DNA of 7,559 bases from Deltaproteobacteria bacterium. GTDB taxonomy: Bacteria > Desulfobacterota > Desulfobacteria > Desulfobacterales > C00003060. Made by a program: the position numbers and the translations under genes. This document shows positions 1 to 6,803 of the stretch, one piece after another; within the stretch, counting starts at the first letter, position 1, and each line of letters starts with the position of its first letter. The notes beneath the pieces are model-generated. The model did not search any database and was not told the origin of the DNA. It was given only the letters and a program-made list of their open reading frames with translations. Where the stretch lies: positions 1-7,559 of the forward strand of contig JAFDGP010000164.1 of the NCBI GenBank assembly GCA_019309245.1. The letters are read 5' to 3'.

Positions 1-1758
1 CGGTCCAATATCCACAAAATTCCCGCCTACTTTCAGACTGACCTGTGTCCCCCCTTCAATGATGACTTTAACCCCTGCATGGAGATGGATTTCTTGGGCT
101 GCATCCAAGGCATGCTTTCCTCCCACCTTCTCCTGCAAATCCTGACCAGCTTCTATGGAGATTGTCCCATCCACCTTTTCGTTATGGTCTGAACTTACCG
201 TGAGGTGTTTTTCACCTTCCACCTTTTCCACTTGATCTACTCTAACGATCAGGTGGCTTTCGTTTTCAACAATCTCCTTGCGGTCGTGTTTGGTACGAAA
301 TTCAAGATCTTTTTGTGCACGCACAAAAAGCTGCTCTTCGCCTTTCTTGTCTTCAAAGCGGATTTCGTTAAAGCCTTGAGCGTCGGGTGTGGTATTGGAC
401 TTGATCGTGCTTTTGGTCTTATATTTTTCAGGATTATAAGGCGGCGGGATGAACATGGCCCCCCATTGCCGGCCAGCCCAGACCTGGCCCACCCGAATCC
501 AGCAAGAACTCTTTTCATCCTTGCTGCCCTTGCGGTCCCAGTGAAACTGGACCTTCACCCGACCATGTTTGTCCGTATAAATCTCTTCGCCTTTGGCACC
601 TACCACAATAGCCGTCTGGACCCCTTCCACTACCGGCTTGGGGGTGTTCCTCTCCGGCCTGAACGGAACCGTGGATTTGATACATAAAAACTCGTTGGAA
701 TACTCCGTTCCCCCGACCGCAGCATGTTGTTCCAAAACCTGGGGCTGCGTGCCCCGGTGCGTTACATCAACAAGAAGATACTCCTGGTTCCAATTCTCCG
801 AATCTTGATCCCTGGGATGATCCGTCAGCTTGAAGGTAAATCCCGGAATAAATCGAGGACAATCGCTCTTGCCCTCAGCCTTTTCATAAAACATGGTGGA
901 CTCCTCAAGTCGCACCTTGGCAATCTTTTTGCCCACTTCTTGTTCCCCATACTCCGCCGGGTAATCGTAAACCTCCAGATTCTTGAAAGGATCTTGCACG
1001 CTCTTCTCCGTTAGATCCACAGACGGAGTCTCAAAGTTATAGTCCTTGATGGTGACCTTGCCCGTATGAACCCGACGAGATACATTGAAAACACTTATAA
1101 AATCTTCCTTGGGAACCATGGATTCCGCATCATTGTAGGGAACCTGGTTCTTGCCTTCAATCGCCTTGTAACTTACTGGATCATCACCTAAAATCAGAAC
1201 ATGCTTTTCCTTGCTATGTTCAAAAAAATAAAAGATCCCCTCCTCTTCCAACAGCCGTGAAATGAAATTTAAGTCGGTCTCACGATACTGGACACAATAA
1301 GTCTTGAGCTGGTAGTCGTCCTTGAGCTTCTTCGGAATCACAGACCGGTCGCTCGTTATCCCACCCTCTTCCAAGACCTCTTGTACAATTTCAACAACCT
1401 TTTTCTCCTGAAAAATCCGGCAGTCCTGCTCCAGACAAAGACGCCATAACGCCGGCACCAACCTGGCCTGATAAAAATAAAACTCCCCGGCCCGCCCCCC
1501 TTGAGAAAACTCGTTGATGATCCCGTGGAAGTACCGACGTTCATCCGCCTTGCCTAAAATCGCCAGCACAGCCTCTTTGTTCATGACATCATCAAACTTG
1601 ACCTCGTCCCGCGACACCAGCGTCAACCGGACATCAAAAGGCCGAGATATGCGTTCCGATGCAGTAAAGGCGAAAACCCCAAAATCAGCGTCCGCACCCG
1701 CCCCCTCTAATACCTCAAAAGCAAACTGAGGCCTGTCTATTATTCCATTTGGAGACAT
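1..1758 (-). CDS. vgrG: VgrG spike protein (vgrG-B), 586 N-terminal residues, 3' end cut by window edge, with internal deletion
   Basis: Second T6SS spike protein (TssI). The frame is open from ATG at 1758 to base 1 with no stop. Residues 10-370 are the gp27-like part, with the hallmark VQYRETDLNFISRLLEEEG at 156-174. Residues 382-438 begin the gp5 OB-fold (TAIVVGAKGEEIYTDKHGR, VKVQFHWD at 401-408, SSCWIRVGQVWAGRQWGAM to 435). The protein then jumps from MFIP (438) directly to PPYNPEKYK and FNEIRFEDKKG. Ordinary VgrGs have about 31 residues here, of the type RIGxEVIVxFLEGDPDxPI followed by a GRVYN-like strand; they are absent in frame. After residue 475 come degenerate needle repeats and the sequence GGNFVDIGP near the left edge, which is close to a normal VgrG end. 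The ATG overlaps the lipoprotein gene by 44 nt and has a strong GGAGGG. Family identity is certain; whether this copy folds, or the deletion is an assembly fault, is open. Confidence 0.93.
   Translation of the reverse strand, partial: MSPNGIIDRPQFAFEVLEGAGADADFGVFAFTASERISRPFDVRLTLVSRDEVKFDDVMNKEAVLAILGKADERRYFHGIINEFSQGGRAGEFYFYQARLVPALWRLCLEQDCRIFQEKKVVEIVQEVLEEGGITSDRSVIPKKLKDDYQLKTYCVQYRETDLNFISRLLEEEGIFYFFEHSKEKHVLILGDDPVSYKAIEGKNQVPYNDAESMVPKEDFISVFNVSRRVHTGKVTIKDYNFETPSVDLTEKSVQDPFKNLEVYDYPAEYGEQEVGKKIAKVRLEESTMFYEKAEGKSDCPRFIPGFTFKLTDHPRDQDSENWNQEYLLVDVTHRGTQPQVLEQHAAVGGTEYSNEFLCIKSTVPFRPERNTPKPVVEGVQTAIVVGAKGEEIYTDKHGRVKVQFHWDRKGSKDEKSSCWIRVGQVWAGRQWGAMFIPPPYNPEKYKTKSTIKSNTTPDAQGFNEIRFEDKKGEEQLFVRAQKDLEFRTKHDRKEIVENESHLIVRVDQVEKVEGEKHLTVSSDHNEKVDGTISIEAGQDLQEKVGGKHALDAAQEIHLHAGVKVIIEGGTQVSLKVGGNFVDIGP
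335..448. repeat. 114-bp perfect direct repeat, left copy (vgrG-B)
   Basis: Identical to 7446-7559 and in the same orientation. On the vgrG-B coding strand the repeat begins in codon 437, at the point where the protein jumps from the MFIP strand to PPYNPEKYK, and ends just after the FNEIRFEDKKGE motif, beyond which the two vgrG genes diverge quickly. The left boundary (335) is a real divergence point; the other boundary cannot be tested because the right copy stops at the window edge. Confidence 0.97.
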
Positions 1759-3316
1759 TATCGCCCTCCCCTTCCACCAGAACGGGCTCAAGCCCAAAGA
1801 AGCCTAGGTCCAAAGGAAGCTTGGTCTCTCGAAATATACCAGGTGCCGATGAGGTATTTCCGCGACCATCCGACACGAACCAATGTCCTTTCTGGTCTCT
1901 TAGCAACGCCGCTGGAGTTCCTTCTTCGTTTACTCTGATCAAAGCCTTTTCGATTGGCTCCTCGGAAGTCCATAAGACTTCGTGGCGTCCTCTTTCAATG
2001 AACTTGCCGTCAGGGCGGTACGTCCATAGAATAAACTCAAGTTTGGATTCCATATCCGTATCATCAGGCCCAGTCTCATCCGATTGGTCGATCCATGCGA
2101 GACATGCCCCTAAAATGTCGTCATTCTGGCCCATAGTAACTCCCGCGTAAACAAAACGCCCTTTCCAGGAAGCGAGGGGTGTTGGCTCAACCGGCGCCGG
2201 TCTTACAGCAGATCCATGGGGCCATGGGACCGCCCAAAGGTGGATGGTTTCTCCTTCAACCTGTACAAAGAGGGCAGTACGAGAACCGTCGGAACGGACC
2301 TGGGTTTCAATCCAGGCCGGATACGGGCCAGCAAGGTTTAAAGAACCTTCCATCACGGCTTCCTTGGAGCCAAATGCTAACGACAAGAGCTGAAATCCCG
2401 TCCCGGCAGGAGGACCTAAACACAAGAGTGCCCCACCAGATGTGACTCCCTCCCTTCCCGCGGAATCGTAGTACAGTGGAGGCACGATCTGGACATTGTC
2501 GGATGTGAGGCGTAACTTCAATGTCGCGGATGGACCGCCCTTTTCATCTACATAAAGCGCGTGAAGTATCCCGTTTGTCACCCAAGCAATCCATTGCCCA
2601 GGCGCGGCGGTTGTGTTTCGGGGAGCTGAAATTACCGGGCGGGTGTGTACATCGGCCTTGCCCACAACGATCGAGCTCTTAATACCGCCCCCGACCATGA
2701 AGTGAAACATGCTCCGTACCAGTTCGGGCGGCTCCGAGTCTAGATTAATCCAGGTTCCATAGAAAAATGTCGCAGTGCCCCCCCTACCGCTGGCGAGGGA
2801 AAGATTTTTTGCCGTCGTCGGACGGATGGTGACTGGAACCGGACTAGACTCCTGTCGTTGTTTATCATCACCGTATTCATAGATAGCAGAAAACTCGTAC
2901 TCACCCGGCGCAAGAGTGCCCGCCTTTTGTTTCAGCCTAAACACATGGCTGACTGATTCGCCCACCTGAAGCAACATTTCTCGGGGAATAACAGGTTTTC
3001 CCGGTGGAATTTTGTCCCGGAAAAGCTGTTCTTCCCCGGTCTTGACATTCAAAACCCGTAAAACCGGTTGACCAGCCGCCGCATTGGGATCCCAAATCGT
3101 CAAAGGCATTGTCCCCGTATTTTTCAACTTTATCCAACAGGCCGGATCATGTTGGTAGAGCATATCGGCCTGTTCAATCATGAATGTAACTTCAAGTCCC
3201 ATCGTCTTTTTCTCCGTTTTTTGGTCCTCGGCCAAACAGCCTGAAATGGCTACTGTCAAACACATAACCAAGCCCCATATGACCCATCCTTCTGTCTTGC
3301 ATGCCGGAGGCATCAT
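1715..3316 (-). CDS. predicted lipoprotein with Ig-like and beta-propeller-like regions; candidate immunity or partner protein (533 aa)
   Basis: I do not recognise a named family. With the start at 3316 the protein has a lipoprotein signal: a short positive end (Lys7), a hydrophobic core (residues 11-24) and lipobox ISGC with Cys27 as the lipidated residue. Leu follows that Cys, so by the E. coli rule it would go to the outer membrane. Residues about 38-166 look like one Ig-like beta sandwich (WIKLKNTGTMPLTIWDP, GESVSHVF, LAPGEYEFSAIYEYG). Residues about 180-510 contain repeated short beta blades (GQWIAWVTNGILHALYVDEK, AWIETQVRSDGSRTALFVQ, EFILWTYRPDGKF, PAALLRDQKGHWFVSDGRGN) that suggest a beta-propeller. 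The gene is coupled to the metallopeptidase gene by ATGA and overlaps vgrG-B by 44 nt. A periplasm-facing lipoprotein directly after a putative envelope-acting toxin fits an immunity role, but this is inference; it could also be a target-binding or surface partner. A start at 3355 would add 13 residues before the signal and is less likely. Confidence 0.75.
   Translation of the reverse strand: MMPPACKTEGWVIWGLVMCLTVAISGCLAEDQKTEKKTMGLEVTFMIEQADMLYQHDPACWIKLKNTGTMPLTIWDPNAAAGQPVLRVLNVKTGEEQLFRDKIPPGKPVIPREMLLQVGESVSHVFRLKQKAGTLAPGEYEFSAIYEYGDDKQRQESSPVPVTIRPTTAKNLSLASGRGGTATFFYGTWINLDSEPPELVRSMFHFMVGGGIKSSIVVGKADVHTRPVISAPRNTTAAPGQWIAWVTNGILHALYVDEKGGPSATLKLRLTSDNVQIVPPLYYDSAGREGVTSGGALLCLGPPAGTGFQLLSLAFGSKEAVMEGSLNLAGPYPAWIETQVRSDGSRTALFVQVEGETIHLWAVPWPHGSAVRPAPVEPTPLASWKGRFVYAGVTMGQNDDILGACLAWIDQSDETGPDDTDMESKLEFILWTYRPDGKFIERGRHEVLWTSEEPIEKALIRVNEEGTPAALLRDQKGHWFVSDGRGNTSSAPGIFRETKLPLDLGFFGLEPVLVEGEGDNVSKWNNRQASVCF
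1764..1769 (-). promoter_or_regulatory. Shine-Dalgarno site GGAGGG of vgrG-B inside the lipoprotein gene
   Basis: GGAGGG lies 5 nt before the ATG at 1758 and within the last codons of the lipoprotein gene. It supports this start for vgrG-B and its own strong initiation even though the gene overlaps its upstream neighbour. Confidence 0.75.
3313..3316 (-). promoter_or_regulatory. ATGA stop/start overlap coupling effector and lipoprotein genes
   Basis: On the minus strand ATGA at 3316-3313 contains both the ATG of the lipoprotein gene and the TGA of the effector gene. No clear Shine-Dalgarno site precedes it, so ribosomes finishing the effector probably reinitiate here, which would tie the amount of lipoprotein to that of the effector. 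An alternative ATG at 3355 also lacks a convincing site. Confidence 0.7.
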
Positions 3317-6300
3317 AGCGCAGAAATATTCCACCCCCGAAAAGCGAGAAGACATTTTCCGCAGAACTGCCCTTCACACGTCTTGTACGACATCCCACAC
3401 AGGCAATCCGTTAAAGGATCGTGCTTGGCTGCGTCATGCCCGCCGCCTTCCTGAGAGTCGTCGTAGTGATCCTTACCTGGAGCATGAACCCTGAACAGCA
3501 AATGGCCCATTTCGTGGGCTACGGTAGACGAATAGTCGTAGCAATAGGGATACCGATCCCTTTTTAACTTGGCGGGCAACGTAACCTTCTTCAGGTAAAT
3601 CGCCTTGCCATACCAGTCAAAGCAGGCGCGGTAGTGGGTTGCCAGCCCCCCATATCCCTCTTCGTGTCCCAGGATCTGCCACGAGGATGCATATCCTCCC
3701 TGAACAAGCGTCAAACCCGGCAGAAACCCGTTTTTCGACAGATGCCGTATGAACCCGTATAGACCAATATCATGCACGAGGCGGGCGACCTCACTGATCC
3801 ATGTGGGATCATAATTGCCTGAACCATCCGGAGCCCATATGATGGCGGGTCTCACTTTTCCCTGGGCCACGCACAGATCATCGTATGCGTTCAGGTTATG
3901 CAACGGCATATGGGTCGCCGCATTACCGACATTCACATTGGGATCTTTGTGCATGAAAAGCAAATCCAAATCTACGTCGTTGGCCCCTGTCATGTAAGCA
4001 GCCTTTTTTGCTTTAGCATCGGCAACCGCCTGGTCACAGGCAGCCTGCCACTCTTCCTCCGTGAGATTCTCAGGGACGGCAGAACCCGAATCGATTTCCA
4101 GTTCGCAAAAGGCCCTGGCAAACTGGGCAATAAGCCCATCAAAGGGCCCGCCAAGTCTGCCGGCCTTTTTGTCGGCCTTGTCTGAAAAATTGTAATCAGG
4201 AAGTCCGACATAATTTCCTCTCCTGTCTGACACCCCGATGAGCTGCAGATAAGCGGCAGAATTCGGCGGAGGATTCGAAAACTCGTTTAAGATGGGCGGG
4301 GCCACCGTATTGCCCACATCCTGTCGGATAAACCGGCTGACACGGATGTTGCGCCATATCACAAACGTCCCTGTGTCCACACGCACCCCATCCGGGCCCG
4401 TGCCGTCGCTGGGAAGCGTGGGGGGACCCACATAGGCCCGAATCCTATAACGATCACCGCCGCATCGTGAGGGCATAAAGATCACGCCGGCCTCCCCTTC
4501 CTCGTTGGTCTTGGCCTTGACACTGTGGGGATGTTGTGCATCGCCGACGGCCTCAGCGGCGGGGAACGGAGGATGAGGAAGCTTTCTGTCTTCAGAATGA
4601 TCGCTGTTAAACCCTTTGACGTCGCCAACCTTAAAAATCACATCTGCCACGTCCGTGCCGTCATTTAGGCTTCCCGTCCCTCGCTTGCCGCCATGACTCT
4701 GATGGCAGTTGTTTATTTGGGGATCGTCGGCGTTTTCATCGTAGTTGAACTGCTCCTCGGTCTCCACCGCCTTTCGAGGTCCATGCCCTTTATTATAGCG
4801 TTTCTTTCCCTTTCGGTCACCCATGGTAGATTCCCGCAATGGCGGCCGGTTGATTTGTTTCAGAATGGGCTTGGAAAAGTCAAACGGGGGAAGATCATAA
4901 GGCTTGAGTAATTGAAAGTATACAGTTACATCCTTGGCAGGCTTCCATTTGCCTCCTACCTTTTTTTCTACTTTGGCCACCAGTGGAATTTTTCCCAGAA
5001 CAGGATTGTCGGTGAAGTACTTGGTCTCCGCGTCGTAGAGGGAACTTCCAAAATCAAAAGGATAGTTCACGTCTACATTTTCCTGGGTCGAGTTGGCATC
5101 AAGAGGTGTCACAAAGGAATAGCCTCCGGGCAAACGGATCTTGCGAAAATTTTCGTCCCTCGCCTTTTTCGGGTCATCCGCAGGCTTGGGCAGGACCCCG
5201 CCGTGAACAACCCGGCTCTTGAGCCAGAGCCTGATCCCGTCGTCCACCTTGGCCACCTCGGCGTCGGAGGGCAAGCCAAATATCTTTTCTTTCACGTGAG
5301 CCAGGGTCTTATGCCAGCCCCGATCGTATTCGGCCTCCGTGGTAGAAACCTTGTGACCAAGTGGAAAATAATAAAGGCCCAATACCTGCAGGCGAGCCAT
5401 GCGACCCAAGTCGGTATCGGGCTTCTGTGCAAACAGGTTCTCAATGTCTCCCAGCCGCAACGAAATTCGGTATTCTGGACGAATCACCAGGGTATTAAAG
5501 AACTTGCCGTCTTTAAAGTCCGGAGCTACGTGGCCGATATCGTCTGAGGTAGTTTTGCGTTTCTTGTTCTTCGGCACCGGAGTAATCTTTGCCGCTGATT
5601 TCGGGGGAGGGCCCAGGAAGCTGTTTTGGTCATGGACTTCGACGAGCTTGGGTTGCGTCTGCTTCTGACCCGGTTTGCCGTCCTTTTTCAGATCGAACAT
5701 GCTTTGAAAAGCTTCGACGGCCGACTTTGTATTGGGGCCCAACTTGCCGTCCACAGGCCCCGAGTTAATACCAAGGTTGTTGAGTCGCTGTTGGACGCCC
5801 GAGATGCACCACTCATCAGGAGCCTTCTCCATGATCGGATTAAGGCCCCCGACTTTCAGCGACCAAGTTACCGGCACGTCCCCTTCGATCGCGTCTTTTT
5901 CTTCCGCCCCCTTTTCGTCCTTATTTTCAGAAGTCTCTTCTTTTGGTGTGTCAACCTTTGCATCTTCGCTAGAAACACGAACTGCCAATTTACCTTTCCG
6001 GGCAGTCAGCGGAATGTCTTTTGCGATGATTGCGCCTTTGTCGTTTGTCTTTCCTGTATAAGGCTTCTTTCGTCCATCCAGTTGAAGTTCAAATTCAGCA
6101 TCCTTGATCGCTGTGAAATCTACATTCAAGACACGAAGGTTGAGTTGCAGTTCGTTCCTAGGCACCTCATATTTGTAGTCATTATCCGTTTGCTTGGCAT
6201 CTTCCTTCTTCTTCTTATCAGGAAGATTGATCTGATCGCCCTTGCGGCCTTTCCATGTCTTGTCTCCCGAAAAAAGCACATTCGGATTGCTTCGTTTGTT

Positions 6301-6414
6301 CTTCAACGACTTATTGGCATTGTCATTCCAAATCGTTTTCCAATTGAAAAAATGATATTGACGACTTATGCTACAGATATGATCACTGTCCTTACAGCGG
6401 TGTTTCTTTCCCAT
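3313..6414 (-). CDS. modular T6SS-associated effector: LysM-like / Ig-like / peptidoglycan-binding / metzincin-like metallopeptidase (1033 aa)
   Basis: A probable secreted toxin that cuts protein or peptide bonds in the target envelope. Residues 8-65 are LysM-like (DHICSISRQYHFF, TIWNDNANKSLKNKRSNPNV). Residues 86-192 form an Ig-like domain interrupted by a Lys/Glu-rich stretch (about 150-178). Residues 203-262 are a peptidoglycan-binding domain (VQQRLNNLGINSGPVDGKLG, then AVEAFQ). Residues 312-435 are a helical module (RMARLQVLGLYYFPLGH, KIRLPGGYSF). Residues 585-695 are a second beta-rich domain (PSRCGGDRYRIRAYVG, TGTFVIWRNIRVSR). The C-terminus holds the catalytic motif HEMGHLLFRVH: His967, Glu968 as base, His971 and His977 as zinc ligands, with a metzincin-type Met-turn CGMSY (Met1008, Tyr1010). 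Phe974 replaces the usual metzincin Gly. A Cys cluster (1004, 1006, 1013, 1018, 1021) closes the protein. There is no signal peptide, consistent with T6SS delivery. The start at 6414 is set by AGAGGA; 6438 would add eight residues. Its stop overlaps the lipoprotein start. Enzyme class is well supported; the substrate is unknown. Confidence 0.87.
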   Translation of the reverse strand: MGKKHRCKDSDHICSISRQYHFFNWKTIWNDNANKSLKNKRSNPNVLFSGDKTWKGRKGDQINLPDKKKKEDAKQTDNDYKYEVPRNELQLNLRVLNVDFTAIKDAEFELQLDGRKKPYTGKTNDKGAIIAKDIPLTARKGKLAVRVSSEDAKVDTPKEETSENKDEKGAEEKDAIEGDVPVTWSLKVGGLNPIMEKAPDEWCISGVQQRLNNLGINSGPVDGKLGPNTKSAVEAFQSMFDLKKDGKPGQKQTQPKLVEVHDQNSFLGPPPKSAAKITPVPKNKKRKTTSDDIGHVAPDFKDGKFFNTLVIRPEYRISLRLGDIENLFAQKPDTDLGRMARLQVLGLYYFPLGHKVSTTEAEYDRGWHKTLAHVKEKIFGLPSDAEVAKVDDGIRLWLKSRVVHGGVLPKPADDPKKARDENFRKIRLPGGYSFVTPLDANSTQENVDVNYPFDFGSSLYDAETKYFTDNPVLGKIPLVAKVEKKVGGKWKPAKDVTVYFQLLKPYDLPPFDFSKPILKQINRPPLRESTMGDRKGKKRYNKGHGPRKAVETEEQFNYDENADDPQINNCHQSHGGKRGTGSLNDGTDVADVIFKVGDVKGFNSDHSEDRKLPHPPFPAAEAVGDAQHPHSVKAKTNEEGEAGVIFMPSRCGGDRYRIRAYVGPPTLPSDGTGPDGVRVDTGTFVIWRNIRVSRFIRQDVGNTVAPPILNEFSNPPPNSAAYLQLIGVSDRRGNYVGLPDYNFSDKADKKAGRLGGPFDGLIAQFARAFCELEIDSGSAVPENLTEEEWQAACDQAVADAKAKKAAYMTGANDVDLDLLFMHKDPNVNVGNAATHMPLHNLNAYDDLCVAQGKVRPAIIWAPDGSGNYDPTWISEVARLVHDIGLYGFIRHLSKNGFLPGLTLVQGGYASSWQILGHEEGYGGLATHYRACFDWYGKAIYLKKVTLPAKLKRDRYPYCYDYSSTVAHEMGHLLFRVHAPGKDHYDDSQEGGGHDAAKHDPLTDCLCGMSYKTCEGQFCGKCLLAFRGWNISAL

Positions 6415-6418
6415 AGTG

Positions 6419-6424
6419 TCCTCT
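6419..6424 (-). promoter_or_regulatory. Shine-Dalgarno site AGAGGA of the effector gene, overlapping the upstream stop
   Basis: AGAGGA sits 4 nt before the ATG at 6414 and overlaps the TAG stop (6425-6423) of the accessory gene. This selects the start at 6414 over the in-frame ATG at 6438, which has no recognisable site, and indicates translational coupling between the two genes. Confidence 0.7.
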
Positions 6425-6788
6425 ACTTCGCACTCCATTCATCGCAATGAATTTCGGGAAAGCTTATCTTGCATTGCCCCGACACCGAAATGTCCTCAAC
6501 TTTGGCTTTTCCGTTATCGTCCAGGTATCCCGAAACGACATCGCCGTTAGGTAACTTGACCCTGTATTGTTCACCTGCCACGGCATTACCTTCTTCGTCT
6601 TTAAGTTCGATACCGATATAATGGGAGTCCTCATCCTCAGACGAATCGGACTTGTCCTTTTTCTGGTCTTCTTTCTTGGTCGCTTCGATTCTGTCCTGTT
6701 CACCCGGATCGGCTACAACAGCATCTTCGGCTTCTGCCGGGGCATCCGGGGCATCGACGCTGGCTGCCTTTGCGCTTTTCGGGTTCAT
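6423..6788 (-). CDS. small T6SS accessory protein: charged linker plus PAAR-associated beta-rich domain (121 aa)
   Basis: Residues 1-55 are a disordered-looking linker rich in Ala, Asp, Glu and Lys. Residues 56-118 form one small beta-rich domain beginning YIGIELKDEEGNAVAGEQYR and continuing with LPNGDVVSGYLDDNGKAKVE and CKISFPEIHCDEW. I know this domain (pattern IEL.DE.G.PV.GE.Y...LPDG....G.LD..G.A.V) as the C-terminal part of many PAAR-type spike-tip proteins encoded beside vgrG, where it probably serves as an adaptor for effectors. Here the PAAR part is missing and the linker begins at the start codon. No signal peptide or membrane segment is seen, as expected for a cytoplasmic T6SS component. 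The ATG at 6788 is chosen over a TTG at 6809 because of its GAGGAG site. The stop lies 8 nt before the effector start, so the two are likely co-translated. The domain assignment is from memory; the adaptor role is inference. Confidence 0.8.
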   Translation of the reverse strand: MNPKSAKAASVDAPDAPAEAEDAVVADPGEQDRIEATKKEDQKKDKSDSSEDEDSHYIGIELKDEEGNAVAGEQYRVKLPNGDVVSGYLDDNGKAKVEDISVSGQCKISFPEIHCDEWSAK

Positions 6789-6797
6789 TGATCTGAT

Positions 6798-6803
6798 CTC
6801 CTC
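6798..6803 (-). promoter_or_regulatory. Shine-Dalgarno site GAGGAG of the 121-residue accessory gene
   Basis: GAGGAG lies 9 nt before the ATG at 6788. This decides the start: a TTG at 6809 in the same frame lies upstream of, and partly within reach of, this site and has no Shine-Dalgarno sequence of its own. Confidence 0.7.

Noticed and set aside
205..687. 160-codon open frame on the plus strand
   Set aside because: Antisense to vgrG-B, which carries unmistakable VgrG motifs over this stretch.
1749..2150. 133-codon open frame on the plus strand
   Set aside because: Antisense to the lipoprotein gene; Ser/Pro-rich low-complexity product typical of a shadow frame.
3317..3355. Upstream ATG at 3355 as start of the lipoprotein
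   Set aside because: It would put 13 polar or mixed residues before the signal peptide. The ATG at 3316 gives a normal lipoprotein signal and an ATGA coupling.
4912..5547. 211-codon open frame on the plus strand
   Set aside because: Antisense to the middle of the effector gene, with no ribosome-binding site or recognisable motif.
6415..6438. Upstream ATG at 6438 as start of the effector
   Set aside because: It has no Shine-Dalgarno site and overlaps the previous gene by 16 nt, while the ATG at 6414 has AGAGGA at proper spacing and begins directly with the LysM-like module.
5626..6450. 274-codon open frame on the plus strand
   Set aside because: It lies entirely antisense to the effector's N-terminal modules, whose domain motifs are clear. 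Its product shows no recognisable domain and the open frame follows from the codon usage of the real gene.
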